From: Certhia americana
Taxonomy: Eukaryota; Chordata; Aves; Passeriformes; Certhiidae
Direction of reading: 5' to 3'
Assembly (NCBI GenBank): GCA_018697195.1
Contig: CM031879.1
Span: 34,052,228-34,116,227, forward strand
DNA length: 64,000 bases
Shown: positions 38,505 through 50,987 of the stretch, piece after piece
Numbering within the stretch: position 1 is the stretch's first letter
How the letters are laid out: every line of letters starts with the position of its first letter
Notes under the pieces: generated by a model
Databases searched by the model: none
Seen by the model: the letters and a program-made list of their open reading frames with translations, nothing else
What the model was told of the DNA's origin: nothing
Program-made: the position numbers and the translations under genes

Positions 38505-41500
38505 GTTCCATTAACATTAGTGTCATTGAACACCCTAAAAATTGCAGAATGGTGAGAAAAAATTGATATGAAAACAAGAGAAAATGAAAACTGTAATAAG
38601 CTCTCTGCATGAGAAGGGTAATCTACAGTTAAATATAAAGGCTAAACTGAAACAATGTGAAGAATGAGATATATTTCCTATTTTAGAGCTTAGACTGCAT
38701 CTCTGTCTCTAACCCCCAAATATGTGACAAAAACTTAATGGTGTGAAGCAGAGATACCATGTCAGACTTCATTCTCCATCCCTGGGTTTGGATAATTTAT
38801 CACTTGCAGCCATTCTGTTTGCTATTAATTAAGTGCAATGGTTATTTTAGTAAGTTAGCTTGACTGTGCTCCATCCCCTGTTGAGCTTAGTTGAAAGTGA
38901 AAACAAAAGGCCTTTATTGCAGTTGCGGTAAATTTGGGTCTCAAATGTGTTTCTTTCTATTTGTGCATTCATAAAACGAAAGCAGGCAGCCTCAGTTCTC
39001 TGCTATAGGTGCTCCAACACTTGTGTATAGACCTGGTTATAAAAACTGATTACTTCTTAAAAAATAAGCTGCAAGTATTGTAACATAGCTATAAGGACGG
39101 ATGTGATCTGGATGGTATTTTAAGAGACTTCTGTCAATTTGTTCTTCCCTGACAGCAGACATATGGGCTTCTCTTTATGCTTTGTAGGACAATGAACTAT
39201 TGACTACCAAATGATGGGAGAGTGACGTTCGATGTTGAGAAGGCCCTGATGGAAATGCCCTCTGGGAGACCATGCTCAGCACAAAGGTATTTCTTGGAAC
39301 TGGAGCTGACTGCCAGCCAAGCTCTATCTGTAGTTCTGACTGCTTTGGAAATGTCAGTAATGTCAGCCAAAATGGGAGGTTTGTGAGAGAGGAAAACAGA
39401 GCATCTTGCTGAGATACAGCAATAACAAACCTTAGGCTGAATGTGAGCTACTACTACCTACATGCACAGGTTTCAGAGAATGCACCCCTTGACACAACTT
39501 TCCTGCTCTATTGGGAATTCAGATAGACACATACTTATGGCAAGGAGCTTTCTTCTTCAGCTCTGTTGAGCATTATTTTCTGTTTCTCCTGTTGTGTCAG
39601 AAAAGTCTTGGTCACCTTCTGATTTATTCCTTTTTTCCTTCTACCCACTAATAGTCTCCCATTTTCTTTTTCTTAATGGAAGGTAGAAAGAATAAAAGAT
39701 AAACCCCAGTATAAGAGTCTCTGGGCAACTGGCTGTCTTACAATTTGAAATATACTGAAATACAAGATACAAAACTGATTACTGATGTGGCTTTTTATTC
39801 TCCAGTCAGCTGACTGTAAGGTAAATGCTTCCTTCTTTCTTGTACATTGATGATAAATTGAAGACAAGATGTGTTTGGGTGATGCAGGAGACCAGACACT
39901 ATTCAAACACAGGGTGCAAAGGATTTTGTCCTTCAGATGTCTGAAAGTCCCACCAAGCCCTTCTGTTAGAGAGCCCCTTCGTGCATGGAGATGGGCAGTG
40001 TGGGTGAGCTGAGAAGGGATGCCAGGGGCCTAAGAGATGGTGGGAGTTAGAAACCACAAGTGGTTTCCAGTCCTTTTGTCTGGGCTACAAATGTACATCT
40101 TGTGTCTGTTCTTTTCTATGTGGTTCTCAAGGGTTCTGCTGCATCCCTGCTCCAGCATAGTGATGCTACATGAAGGAGATATCTAGTTTTTATTCAGGAT
40201 GGAGATGTAAGCATTCCCATATAATTCCATGCTGAATGGCTGGCAGGCAGATTCTTGTGCTGAAGTTCTGAGGAGCCAGTCCATACAAGGTTCTTTGAAT
40301 AACCACTTTGCTCCTTAAGTCATCCCTAAAATTTAAATTACCCAGACAATCCCAGTTCAGCTCATTAGGAAGTGTGAGTCCCTGGGAACAGCAAACACAG
40401 CACAGGACACCTTGCATGCAGTGCTGTCTTTCGTATGCTGATTTTAACAGCTTTCTGAAAAAGAGGTTCAATTACAGTTTGCCTTGGAAGAAGCTTTATT
40501 CTGAGCTGCCAAACCCTCTCGAGCACTGTTTACGGGCCAGTGCCTGCCAGGTTTTGATGTTTGCTGGAGGAGGTCCAGCCCATGGGCAAGGCACCAGCTC
40601 CAGCTCCTGCTGGAGGGGCCAAGCAGCAGACGTGCCATGAGTGTGAAGAAACACCTGGGGGCTTCAGAAAGACTGCACCCACCCAGAGAGACAATGTCTA
40701 AGAGTGTTTCCTAGAGCCAGAATTTCTTGCTTTAATGAAAGTAAGAATTTTAGCTGGTTCAAATGAGGATACATAATGGGAAAAATTAAGTCTTGGTAGA
40801 ATATTGTTATAAACATTTTATTATTACTTTTTGCACTGAAGTGGCTCATTGTGTCTCAAGAGAACCATCATTAGACATTTTGACATACTTTTTATTCAAT
40901 TCAGAAATTAACAGTGTGGCTTTAAAGAAGTTCAAATAAACCCAGTATGAATACTGGGATACAAAACAATTATTTTGTTAAAATATCAGGAAGAAAATCA
41001 AGCAAAAGTATATCTGAAGAGTATAAAAACAATTTCAAAAATAACAGAAAGATAAATGAATGAGCATAGCTATCATTCCCCTGAATATAATGAAATGTGT
41101 TTTACGACTTTTGGCTGTAATCACAATTAGCAATACTCAGGGCTATTTGCTTGGATATGTGTGCAAATCAGAATTTGTGTGTATGAGAGTAATAGTGGCT
41201 GTACAAATTAATTTCTTGTGAAGAGCTGATTGCTCCACCTGTTATAGTCTGTCTACATCCTATATTCCCATCAACTGTTGCCGATTAGTTCACAGAATGT
41301 AATTGAAGAATGAAAATAGAGAGCAAAATGTCTGATTTATAGTCTGAATTGGTTATGCCCAGTGATTTTTTTTTTAATGGTGGTTCAAATATTCTGTTAT
41401 GAAATTGATTAAATAATTAAATGCTGCTATAAACATGTCAGATGGTAGTGCACATCAATTTTCTACTGCTGAGTGGGACTCTCATTTACTTCTCAGTATA

Positions 41501-42391
41501 GTATTACTAAAGTTGGTGCTAATCTTGGACAAGACTGCTAAAGAACACTAAGGAAAGAAGGGAGGGATGAAAATACCCTCTGTAAACACTTGTCAGTGAA
41601 AAACAGCATGGGCAGATCATGCTGTTTGCATGTGATTTATTTGTCTTAAATAAAAGGGCTGTCTTTGCTGGGATGCGCAGAGCTGAAAGAGTAACTGGTT
41701 CTAAAGGGAAAAGTTGATTTTCAATGATTCCTTGTTTTCTTTAAAAATAGTTTTGTGACAACACCATCACCAGACCACAAGCTGCACTGTCTATATATTT
41801 ATTCAGTTGGAGAACTGAATCTTTATTTGAGGAAGCATGAAAAGTTAAGACTTAAGAAATCCCTAGACTGAAACAAAACCACTTGCTGTAAATCACAATG
41901 TTAGGAAAGCAGATAAAGAAAAAACTGTTTTTCGACAAAATATACAAGCTGATAAAATCCAGGTGGACCTGCGGGAAATTAGCATAGCAAACTGTTATAA
42001 ATATTGTCAGAGAAAAGGAGATCCAGCTGCTTTGTCTCACTTCCCACTCAGAGCTGAGTCACTGCAGGAGCTGTGCTCCCTTTGGAGCATCCTAGCTGAG
42101 CTCCCTTTCTTTGTATCTGATGGCAGCTGAATTCCTGTATTTGTATTCAACCCTTTATTCTTTGTTTACGCTGAACTTGCTTGGAGTCTATTTAAGCTGT
42201 GCTAGTGGCTGTAGTCTGATTTAATGAATAATCTCCTGGAGATTTACAGTCATTGTCCAGGTTTACAAATTTCTGAAGGTAGAGAAAAATTTATACCTTC
42301 CTTTTTGATGTTTTTCTGACATGTTACTTGGTCCGTTTGCTGCTCTCCACCCATGTGCAGAGAAGAGGGGATAGCAGTTTGTATATCATGC
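38505..42391. other. Intergenic sequence, no gene recognised
   Basis: Mostly AT-rich and unique-looking. Small open frames (for example 40190-40471 minus and 40308-40640 plus, overlapping on opposite strands) have no recognised product. The stretch 41220-41350 looks compositionally like conserved noncoding DNA but cannot be tested here. Confidence 0.55.
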
Positions 42392-42855
42392 TGTGCTGGT
42401 TTTGGCTGGGGTAGAGTTAATCTTCACAGTGAACAGTATAGGGCTGTATTTTGGATTTATGCTGAACACAGTGATCATAATACTGTGAAAGGATAAAAAA
42501 GAAAAGCTTTCACAGAGCCAAGGCCTTTCCAGCTTTTCATACAGCCATGCTGGTGAGGAGACTGAGGGTGCATGGGAGGTGACACAACCAGGACAGGTGA
42601 CCCCGCCTGACCAAAGGCATACTCCAGACCATCTGATATCATGCTCAGTGTATAACTGGGGGGAAGAAGGAGGAAGGGGGGGCAACATTTGAAGTCGTGG
42701 CTTTTGTTTACCCAATTCACTGTCACAGGTGATGAGGCCATGCTTTCCTGGGGATGGCTGAACGCCTGCACACCCATGGGAAGTGATGAACTCATTCCTT
42801 GTTGTGCTTTGCTTGCATGTGTGGCTTTTGCTTTCCCAAAGACTAAACATTAATT
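42392..42855 (+). mobile_element. Avian endogenous-retrovirus LTR, 3'-truncated or diverged
   Basis: It begins TGTGCTGGTTTTGGCTGGGG, a start I recognise from a very common bird LTR. It continues with the expected blocks: tggatttatgctgaacacagtg, accaggacaggtgacccc, gcctgaccaaaggcatactc, then tcatgctcagtgtataactgg, which carries the TATA box near 42648-42655. Next come tgctttcctggggatggctg and tgctttgcttgcatgtgtgg. The usual continuation past the polyadenylation region is missing after about 42850, so the 3' end is lost. No internal retroviral genes follow. The minus-strand frame 42386-42850 is a by-product of this element. Confidence 0.75.
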
Positions 42856-45800
42856 TGTGTATAAAAAATGTTAAAAGGAAGTTGAGAAAGTTAAGTTCTT
42901 TGGTACACTGTTATCAAGAATATAGCTGTCTGGTCAAAAGAAGATGGTTCCTTTGCTGACACAAATCCCTGCTCAAGAGGGTGTATTTCTTGGAAAGATA
43001 TACTGTGGCCAATAAAGTTTTCAAAATGAGTTGAAAATTTTTGTTGCTGTCATTTGCTGTGATTTTGGATTTCGTATATATGAGTTTTTAATGACTGCAG
43101 TGTATATATTCTGCCTCTAAGACTTTACTTCTTTTTTTCTTAATATGTTCCATTAATTTAAAAGAAAATCAAGGCGTAGGCTGAAGATCTATTGCAAATA
43201 GTAATTTCCATGCACAGGCTTGCCTTACAGCAAATGTAAGCCTCTCATTTTTAAACATACATATGGACCCCAAGTGTCAGGGCCCCAGTGACTGCTTCCA
43301 TTTTCTCGTCCTTTTTCTTGTTCACTGAGTATTTTGAGAATTCCAGTGCTTAGTGATTTATAACTTGCTTGTAAAGGCAGATATTCCTGCCTGCAGATAC
43401 TGCAGTGATGGCCAGATACCTGGACACCTCCCTACTTGCTGTCATTTTGCAGATCCAAAGCAGAGGCCTTTTTGCAACTAATCAATAATCATGAACTGTT
43501 GGACTCAGGTATAAAGACTGGAAACTGCTTAATGTGCTTCACGTTCCCTTTTCAGACCAGTTCTGAGCTGAGTGACTGCACACTATTCTCTGAATATGTC
43601 TCAGAGTGGACTGCACTAAAGTTCTTTTTTCATTTGCTGTTGAAGAGATTAATTAAGAACTTAAGGGTTCAATGTGCCATGAAAACTTGGGAATTTGACT
43701 CACTCAGACTGAAAGCATGTACTCCAGCTGAAAGGATGGCAAAGGAGATAAAATTTGCATTGTGGTTTTGAGGCAAACATTCCTCCAGATTTATTTAGGA
43801 GAACAAGTTAAATAATATTGTGAACAAAAGCAGCAAGCTTATAAAAGGAAGAGCTTAAATACTGAAAAATAAAATTATTTTTCAGCAATAAAGGAACTGG
43901 AGAAAGCCATTAGATTTTGATGAAAAGTCAGTAATGATCACTACAGAAAGTACACTTGGAATGGGCATCTCCACAATTCAAGTGACTGTCTTTATTCCAA
44001 GCCTTAAGAATGGTAAGTGTCTATATAGCTGTAGTGGTTTGTGGGATTTCTTTGGTTTTTGGTAGAAATTGCTGTAACTAACAACAGATATGACTGGTAT
44101 GTGGAAGGTAACATTTGTCATTACTGGACATGTTTGTTTATATGTACAGTACTAGAAGAAGCAGCCAGCAAGGAAGGTTTCAACTTGAAACAACTCTGCA
44201 GTATTGGTAGAAGATGTGAGAGTAGCTCCTCTGAGATGCTCTCCTTCTGTCTTGTAAATACACTTTGGCAATTTTATGTAGTGCACAGAGAGCCAGACAT
44301 ACTGAGCACATCTCAGTTCACTCAGCACTATTTGATCTGAGAATTGGACTTTGGCATACACGGTATTAAATGCAAAACTGGGAAACAGAGAAAGTTTCTA
44401 AGCCCTGTGTCAGTGAACCATGCTGTAAAGGCACAATTATAAAACTATAATAAATATTTATGCGCTTAATACATATGAAATATTCTATGACTCTATATTG
44501 CAAAATGCACATGCATTGAATAACAAAAGACTTAATACCGAGGCATTTTCTGCTTTATAGATTACTTTAGGCTACCACAGCCCCCCTGCTTTGGAAGCAA
44601 GATTATTTTCTTTCACTAAAAGTGAATGTTTTAAGATTTTCATGTGCATGAAGAAGTGAAGCACTTATTTGTATCTGACAAGGAGATGTACATGACATGG
44701 TGTATCCAGAGTCAATTTATTCATGTAGCGTATAATTGTCACTTTTTAACAAGTGGAACCTCCTCTCCTTCTATGAACAAAAACCAAGGCTCTTTTGTAC
44801 TGTTTACTAGGCTCACCCCAATTCTTATTCTGTCAAAACAAACTCTAAGATATAAACTCTACTCCTCTGCAGAAAATAAAACCCCTACAACCTTTTTAAA
44901 ATTTTTTTTTTGTTGTGAATGGAAATAAAGAAGGATGAGAGATAAGTCTGGGAGCTATAATCACAGAAACATATTAATGAAACTGTCAAATAATTCCTTT
45001 GAAGACACTTTTTAGTGTGTATTTCATAAAAGGAGCAATTTGTGTGATGCCAACCATCATTAATTGAAATTTCTGTGCCTCTGCTTTAATAAATTTGCTT
45101 CAGTTACTTGATGGTTTAAACTCTCCAATTAAGCGGCTGCACTTGTTAAGGGAATGGTGTGAGGCACATGATCTGTGCTGAATTCTGTCTAAAAGCTGGG
45201 TCTATTGATGGAAAGAGGTTCCCATTGACTTAGAGTGCGAATGTGCATCCTCCTTTCTGTGGAGATGGGGGTGGAGAAAGAAGGCTGGAAAGGCTGGTTT
45301 GGGCATATATTTCTGTAGGGCTTGGTCATTCTGCTTTCTTAACCACCTGATCTCATTCACACAATGACCTAAGCATGTGCATGATTCTCATGTGACTAAA
45401 CAAAGATTTTAGCATAAAAATGGGCTTTTGGGTGCAGGATCAAGCCCCCAAAGACACACTAAGTATGTGATAAGCAGTGGCTTGGAAGGAGCTGACTAAA
45501 GAATAAAAAATGCATCAGGATGTGCATCATTGACAGGAATATTTCAGCTGGAGCAGTCTGGATAAGGTTTCCTGGGGAAATAGTGCAGCCCCTTGTCATC
45601 AAAGGCCAGGATATGTTTCAATCACGTGGATAGATTGGTCATCACTCCCCATGTGACAGGGAGGTCCCCAAACCTCAGCTATGTACTCTCATTAAATAAG
45701 TGTTGTGTTTCCAGCCAGATGAGAGGACACCACCACATAGTACTGGCCACAGAGAGCGGCGCAGAGATGGCACCTGCCAGCCAACCTTTTGTTTTGGTTA

Positions 45801-46544
45801 CATGGTGAAGGTGCTGACTTTCAGCCTTGTGAAGACATGGCACGGGGCCATGGGGAAAGAGGGCGGCAGGGCTGGCAAAATGATTCAATAGCCCAAGAGA
45901 AGGGATGGGATCAGTTCTTGGGCCAGATTCAGTTTTTGCATTAAAACAAATCGCTCATAGGGACTGGAGGTTGTTACCTCCAACCTACAATGAGACGTAC
46001 CTGTCAGGTATGTCTACAATGAGACAAACCTGTCACTTTGCCTTTTCCTATGATAAATGTAATAAAAAACTTTACACAGGGAGAATCCTAGTTGTCATGT
46101 GTTCCAGATTTTTAACAACACAGGATGAGTAAATTGGTGTAAGTGGGCACAAGCAAATCTGATCATTAATGACATCAAAAATGTCCTGCAGATCACACCT
46201 TCAGGTAGGCACAGGCTAGAGCCAAAACCCATTTTGTGTAGAAATGGGTGTCTAAATATGGGGGTAAGGAAAGGCCACCCACCCCCTGCACAGAACTTCT
46301 CCCTGCTTAACTGCACATTTTCTTACCTGGCCTCTCCCAGCCAGAAGAGCCTGTCTGACCTCAAGGCCAGGAGGGGAAGCAGCAGTCTCCCAGGTGACAG
46401 CTCCATTCATCTTTTAGATGTCAGCCCAGCTCCCCAGGCATGCTGTGCCTGAAGTAATACACAGGCTGTGTCCACATTTTGTCCACCATCACAGTTTCTT
46501 TCTGTAGGTATCAGTGCAGTATTATGTCTTGGGACATAACTGCA
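42856..46544. other. Intergenic sequence, no gene recognised
   Basis: The frames at 43436-43771, 44041-44340 and 44644-44928 are unrecognised. The stretch 44990-45160, containing catcattaattgaaat and ccaattaagcggctgcac, resembles homeodomain-site-rich regulatory DNA. A 29-bp-period duplication lies at 45985-46038. Confidence 0.55.
45985..46038. repeat. Direct duplication, 29-bp period
   Basis: The core ctacaatgagacgtacctgt recurs 29 bp later with two changes. Confidence 0.8.
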
Positions 46545-46816
46545 ACATAAAACCCAAACAAACAAAAACCCAAACACCTCCCTCCAAAAAAACCCCACCA
46601 AACCACCAAAAAAACACCTAAAATACCAAACAACCCCCCCCCCCCCCCCAGAAACCCCAAAAAAAAACACCCCCCAAAAAAACCCCAACAACCAAACAAA
46701 AAAAACCAACAACCCCCCCAAATGAAACAAAACAACAAGCAAACAAACAAACACCCAACCCCCAAAAAACCCAAAGAAAAAAATCCCCAAACAAACAAAC
46801 AAACACACAAAACAAG
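46545..46816. repeat. A/C-only low-complexity tract with C16 run and G-quadruplex potential
   Basis: About 270 bp consist almost entirely of A and C on the plus strand; I count roughly ten G or T bases in total. It includes C16 at 46634-46649, many CCCC-CCCCCCC runs spaced by A tracts, and (AAAC)n stretches at 46741-46755 and 46790-46806. On the minus strand the region 46634-46711 has several G4 or longer runs separated by short T-rich loops. The strand bias produces long spurious minus-strand frames rich in Gly, Phe, Val, Trp and Cys. Confidence 0.95.
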
Positions 46817-49800
46817 GAGAAATTGTAGTAGGGATATAGTCCAAGGGATCTGCCAAAATAGTGGGGCCTTAGGAGTCATTTTGAGCCATAAACTGAAGCT
46901 CTCATTGGAAAACTTCAGGGAGTCTGTTCACACTGGGTAGCAGGGCTTTTGATGTGAGTCATTATTGAATACCTGGAAAGTAAGATTTCTTCTACAAACA
47001 TATAATGCGCGTACAATTTTACACTAGGCATAAATCCTATAATTATATGTCACCTTTTTAAATGCAGTAACAGGTAAAACTGTTCCTGGGCATAAATTTT
47101 AATGCTATTTCTCTGAAAACCACAACTACTGCTGAAATTCTGTGCCCAGTTATGAAACTGGAGTACCTGCCATCCACAGTAATACATGTCAGAGGGAGGC
47201 AAGAGAAGGATTAGTATTTCATGCCACCCTGATTCAGTAAATGAACTCAAGTTATCTAAATCACATGAATCCTAGGGTAGCTCATATGCTTTAAGCCAAG
47301 ATGTCCAAATACCTTGCTGGGCTGATAGGCTTAGGCTTAGAGAATTCCAAAAAAGAATCTGAAATAATTTATGTTTCATATAGTGACTGCTGACATGAAT
47401 TACTTATATCCTTGCCTTACACTGAGAAATAGAAGAGTCTCACCTTCAGATTTGTTATCTGCATGTTAGACAAGAAGATGACTTAAATTGCAACAGGTTT
47501 TCTCCCTGAGATAGTGAGATATCTCAAGAACAACCACTGGTTGATGGAGGCTTCTGGTGTGCAGAAGAAATGGCAAATGGGCTCCCTGAAGACAAAAAAC
47601 CCCTGTAAAACCTACATCATCTCGTCAAAATTAGCTAGATTAAGAATTTATTTATTTCAGCTGGATTTTCACATTTAAACCCATTCTGCCTGATTATCTA
47701 TTTATTCATAAGCAAATACTTTCCCCCCACACTTTTCCTTTCCCCAGTCTTTCTTTTTTTCTTCTCAGGGAAAAAAAAAAAAAAAAAAAAAAAAATCATC
47801 CATCGCATTTGAACTCTCCAGTGCCAAATTAGGATTCTTATGTTTTAGGGACAGAATTCACTGGGAGGATATAAACTTCTTGCCAGCAATGGGCATGTGG
47901 ACATGACTGGTGAAGAGTCACTTGCCGAGATGCAACGTTTTGGGTATATGATTACCAGCTCCTGAAGTCCTTAACTCTCCTATGCACTGTGCTGTATAGT
48001 GGCAAATGAAGACCCCTCCACTGAACTGGAAAACCAAGCAGAGTTACTCACAGGAACCAGTTCAGAATACTCAAGAGGAACCCATCCAAAATTGCTTTTT
48101 CAACATCAGTCTGGAGCTCCAGTGCTGAACTCAAGGTGATAGAGAGGCACCACCATTCTCAGCCCAAATTGGTTTCTCTGACACCCATTTGATCAAAGAA
48201 TGGGACTAACAACTCTCTCTTTCCTTGAAATTCAGAATTAACATAAGACATTTGTATAAAAGAGAAAGTCCCTGGATCAGGAGTGCAACTAATGGCATCT
48301 TCATACCGAAAGTCCCAAGTATAGAGTTATAGGCTGGACAGGGCTGCACCACCATAAAGATCCCTGTGACTGCCATGCCCTGCTGTTCTTCCCACTGGCT
48401 CTGTGAGACACCTGCATGAGAAGAGCAGCGGAATATCCACTGATAGCCACACTTATTTCCTTCCTTTTTAAGTGAAAATGTCCCAGTTTCACTACATTTT
48501 GTCAACCTCCTTGAAAAACTGTTGGTTTGGACACTTACAGCAGATGTGGACACAAGTCACTTCTGGGTGAGAAGGTCCTAAGTTTATGAGGATTTTGAAG
48601 AAGAGGGTAACAAATGTCTCTTTATATTTTTGTTAGAAGTGAACAGAAGGAAGAGCACCATTTGACATTTTATTCAGAAGGCACTGGAGGGTGTCCTCTG
48701 TATTTGCTTTGTTTTCTGTGAGAGTATCTTCACTGGGAATTTTGCAGTCAACTTTCGGATGCAGAGTCTCATTTACCTCCTTTTGAACACCTCTGTACTT
48801 CAACACTTGCTCTTTTCTTCTTCTAGACAAACAGAGAACAACATTTCAGAGGTTTATTTCTGTCTGTATTTATCTACTGTACCTTTTGCACCATTTGCAT
48901 CATTTGAAGCTGTTCATAGAAAATGCACTTGCATTACTTTTGGGAACTGAAGCATGGAAGGAAAGAAAATTACATGTTTATCTTTATTTGATTTCTTAAT
49001 TTGAGATGCAGGGATAAGTTAATTAATTGACAAAGGTTTTAGATTTATCCCATTAGAAATTAGGGCTGGGACTGCTGAGCAGTTAACTATTTTTGACATG
49101 TCAAGAACCTGAGAAGATTGCTTTTTGTTACATATAATTTTTTTTCTCACTTCAGGCCAAGGTACTTTTATATTTGTTTTAAAATTTTTGCTAAGTAGTA
49201 GGAATGCTAACAGGAAGGATCTCTGCTTACAATAGCTTACACTGAATGATTACTTTGCTAAGGAACTATAGCGATGATTTTACAGTATAATTACATAGCT
49301 CTGTTTTCATGCCTTCTCAATGATATGGAGATTCAGAACTCTTGCTAGATTCTGGTAAAAGACAGTTAAAGTTCAGAAGATAAGAATTATAGTAGCGTTG
49401 TAGGATGTTAATAATCCATAACAATTAAGAATAGTTAATAACTAATAAAAATAACTAATAACTAACTCTTTGCCTGAGTCTGAGTCATTAGGTCTGAAAT
49501 TTTCAGTCTAAAAATCCAAGTCAGCCATATAATACTTACAATAATTTATACTTAATTCAATGTTTCTCTATTCTTTATGTTTGGGGGAGACATTTAGTCA
49601 CAGGCAGATCACTAAATGAAAGCATCTATGAGATGCTCTGAGGTTTCCCTACAGCCAAACTCTTGCTCTGACAAAATTCTCCTTGTGCCTTTCAATTTCC
49701 AATCTCTTTTCCAGGCCATCAGGGCATTACCTATATGAAAAACTCGAAATATTTTCATATTCCATTCAGGTAGCAAGTTATTTAATCGAAACCCTAAAGA

Positions 49801-50139
49801 GTTACATCCAGACTTAGTTTGTCTCTTTATATTTAGCATAACCTAATACTAGGGCTTTATTTCCTCTAAACTATCTGATTGAATGCTGCTGCAAATTATT
49901 CTGGTTATAGCAATGCATTATTTCATCTTGCTCTCATGTTTCATAACTTTCAGAATCAAAAAAAGAAAAAAAGGAAGAATTTTTTCAGCTTATTTCCAAG
50001 AGTCGCTTAGGTAAGCTTTATGACATGCCTGCACAATTTCAAACAATACATGCCTTGAGGGGGAGAAGAACATCAGTGACATTTCATATTGCCCTAATCA
50101 CAAAGGGAATATATTGCATCACTTAATTCCTCTCTGGCC
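46817..50139. other. Intergenic sequence, no gene recognised
   Basis: AT-rich. It includes an A25 run at 47771-47795 preceded by a pyrimidine-rich stretch, and imperfect taactaataa-type repeats at about 49410-49470. Open frames such as 48206-48553 (minus) are unrecognised. Confidence 0.55.
47771..47795 (+). repeat. A25 homopolymer
   Basis: Twenty-five uninterrupted A residues follow a polypyrimidine stretch ending ttctcaggg. No retrotransposed gene body was recognised upstream. Confidence 0.95.
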
Positions 50140-50275
50140 CATGTTGGATTACAGGGCAATTTGGACTGGAAAGGGGCCTCAGGAGGCTTCTAGCCCAACC
50201 CCATGCTCAAAAGCTCAGAACAGATAGCTCAGGACTGTACCCAGAAAGTGCAGTTCAAAACCTCCAGGGGTACAT
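50140..50275 (-). mobile_element. CR1 LINE 3' end, distal part split by an LTR insertion
   Basis: The plus strand reads gactggaaaggggcctcagg, aggcttctagcccaaccc, atgctcaaaagctcagaacaga, the reverse complement of a CR1 3' untranslated end. It stops at the LTR junction at 50275/50276. The element resumes after 50988 in the same orientation. Confidence 0.65.
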
Positions 50276-50981
50276 TGGTGTTAGGCAGTATCACAAACGG
50301 GACCGAGCCTGGCTTTCCTGACCTTGCTGGCTGAGCCAAATAGCAACAGCTGTGGTGTCAACCACAGAGACACTTTTGACTCACCAGGCACTGAGGACAA
50401 GTCCAGACCTGTTGGAGCTCTCAGGATTCTCTTCCACGGAGCAGTTTTAAGGTGAGATGAAGGAAGGAGTCAATTCTGATAGAGGGTTTAATCCAAGGCT
50501 TTTATTCCGGCACACATGCCTCTGAATGTAGCAAGTCTTCTAACAGAATTTATCAGAATTGTAGCTGAAATCTGTAACAGCTACAGTAGCTGCTGTCGCT
50601 GATGGAAGTCCAGATGAAGCTATGATGGAACTCTGATGGAACTATGATGGAACTCAGGTGACTCTGATGGAAATCCCGAGAACACATGGTCCCAGTTCTT
50701 TTACCTAGGGGAAGGGGAGGCAGGGAGGGGGAGGAAGGCCATCAACCAGGTATGGGAGGGGGGGTTTCCAAGGACAAAGGACACCTGGAATGCCCAATGC
50801 CCTCTGAGGGGTGGAGGGCATCTTTTGAAATTGCCAACCACTCGACGCCCTTCTGGGATTCCAGGGTTGATAGACAACCTATCAGGGGTCAGGGTGGGGA
50901 AAGGAAGTCTGATTGACACATCGCGGGGGGAATCTTTAGGGAAGGAACCAGGTATCCAAGATAAGTTTCAAAATCACACCA
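50276..50981 (-). mobile_element. Probable solo LTR of an endogenous retrovirus inserted into a CR1
   Basis: The 706-bp insert begins TGGTGT and ends ACACCA, a perfect 6-bp terminal inverted repeat with TG...CA ends. It is flanked by GTACAT (50270-50275) and CTACAT (50982-50987), a 6-bp target-site duplication with one mismatch. CR1-like sequence lies on both sides. The minus strand carries AATAAA at 50507-50502, which sets the orientation. An internal array of about 11-bp GATGGAACT-type units occupies 50601-50675. There are no retroviral genes, so it is best read as a solo LTR left by recombination. Family not assigned; a 6-bp duplication would suit an ERVK-like element. Confidence 0.7.
50601..50675. 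repeat. Imperfect ~11-bp tandem units inside the LTR
   Basis: Units of the form GATGGAACTMT or close variants recur five to six times, with one longer spacer. Confidence 0.8.
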
Positions 50982-50987
50982 CTACAT

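Noticed and set aside
42386..42850. 154-codon minus-strand frame as a gene
   Set aside because: It is the complement of a plus-strand LTR, with no independent protein similarity.
43010..43020. CCAATAAAG at about 43010 as the 3' end of an unseen gene
   Set aside because: No coding sequence or exon precedes it; isolated AATAAA hexamers are frequent in AT-rich DNA.
46407..46879. Minus-strand frames of 149, 122 and 65 codons rich in Gly, Phe, Val, Trp and Cys
   Set aside because: They arise from the A/C-only low-complexity tract, whose complement lacks stop codons.
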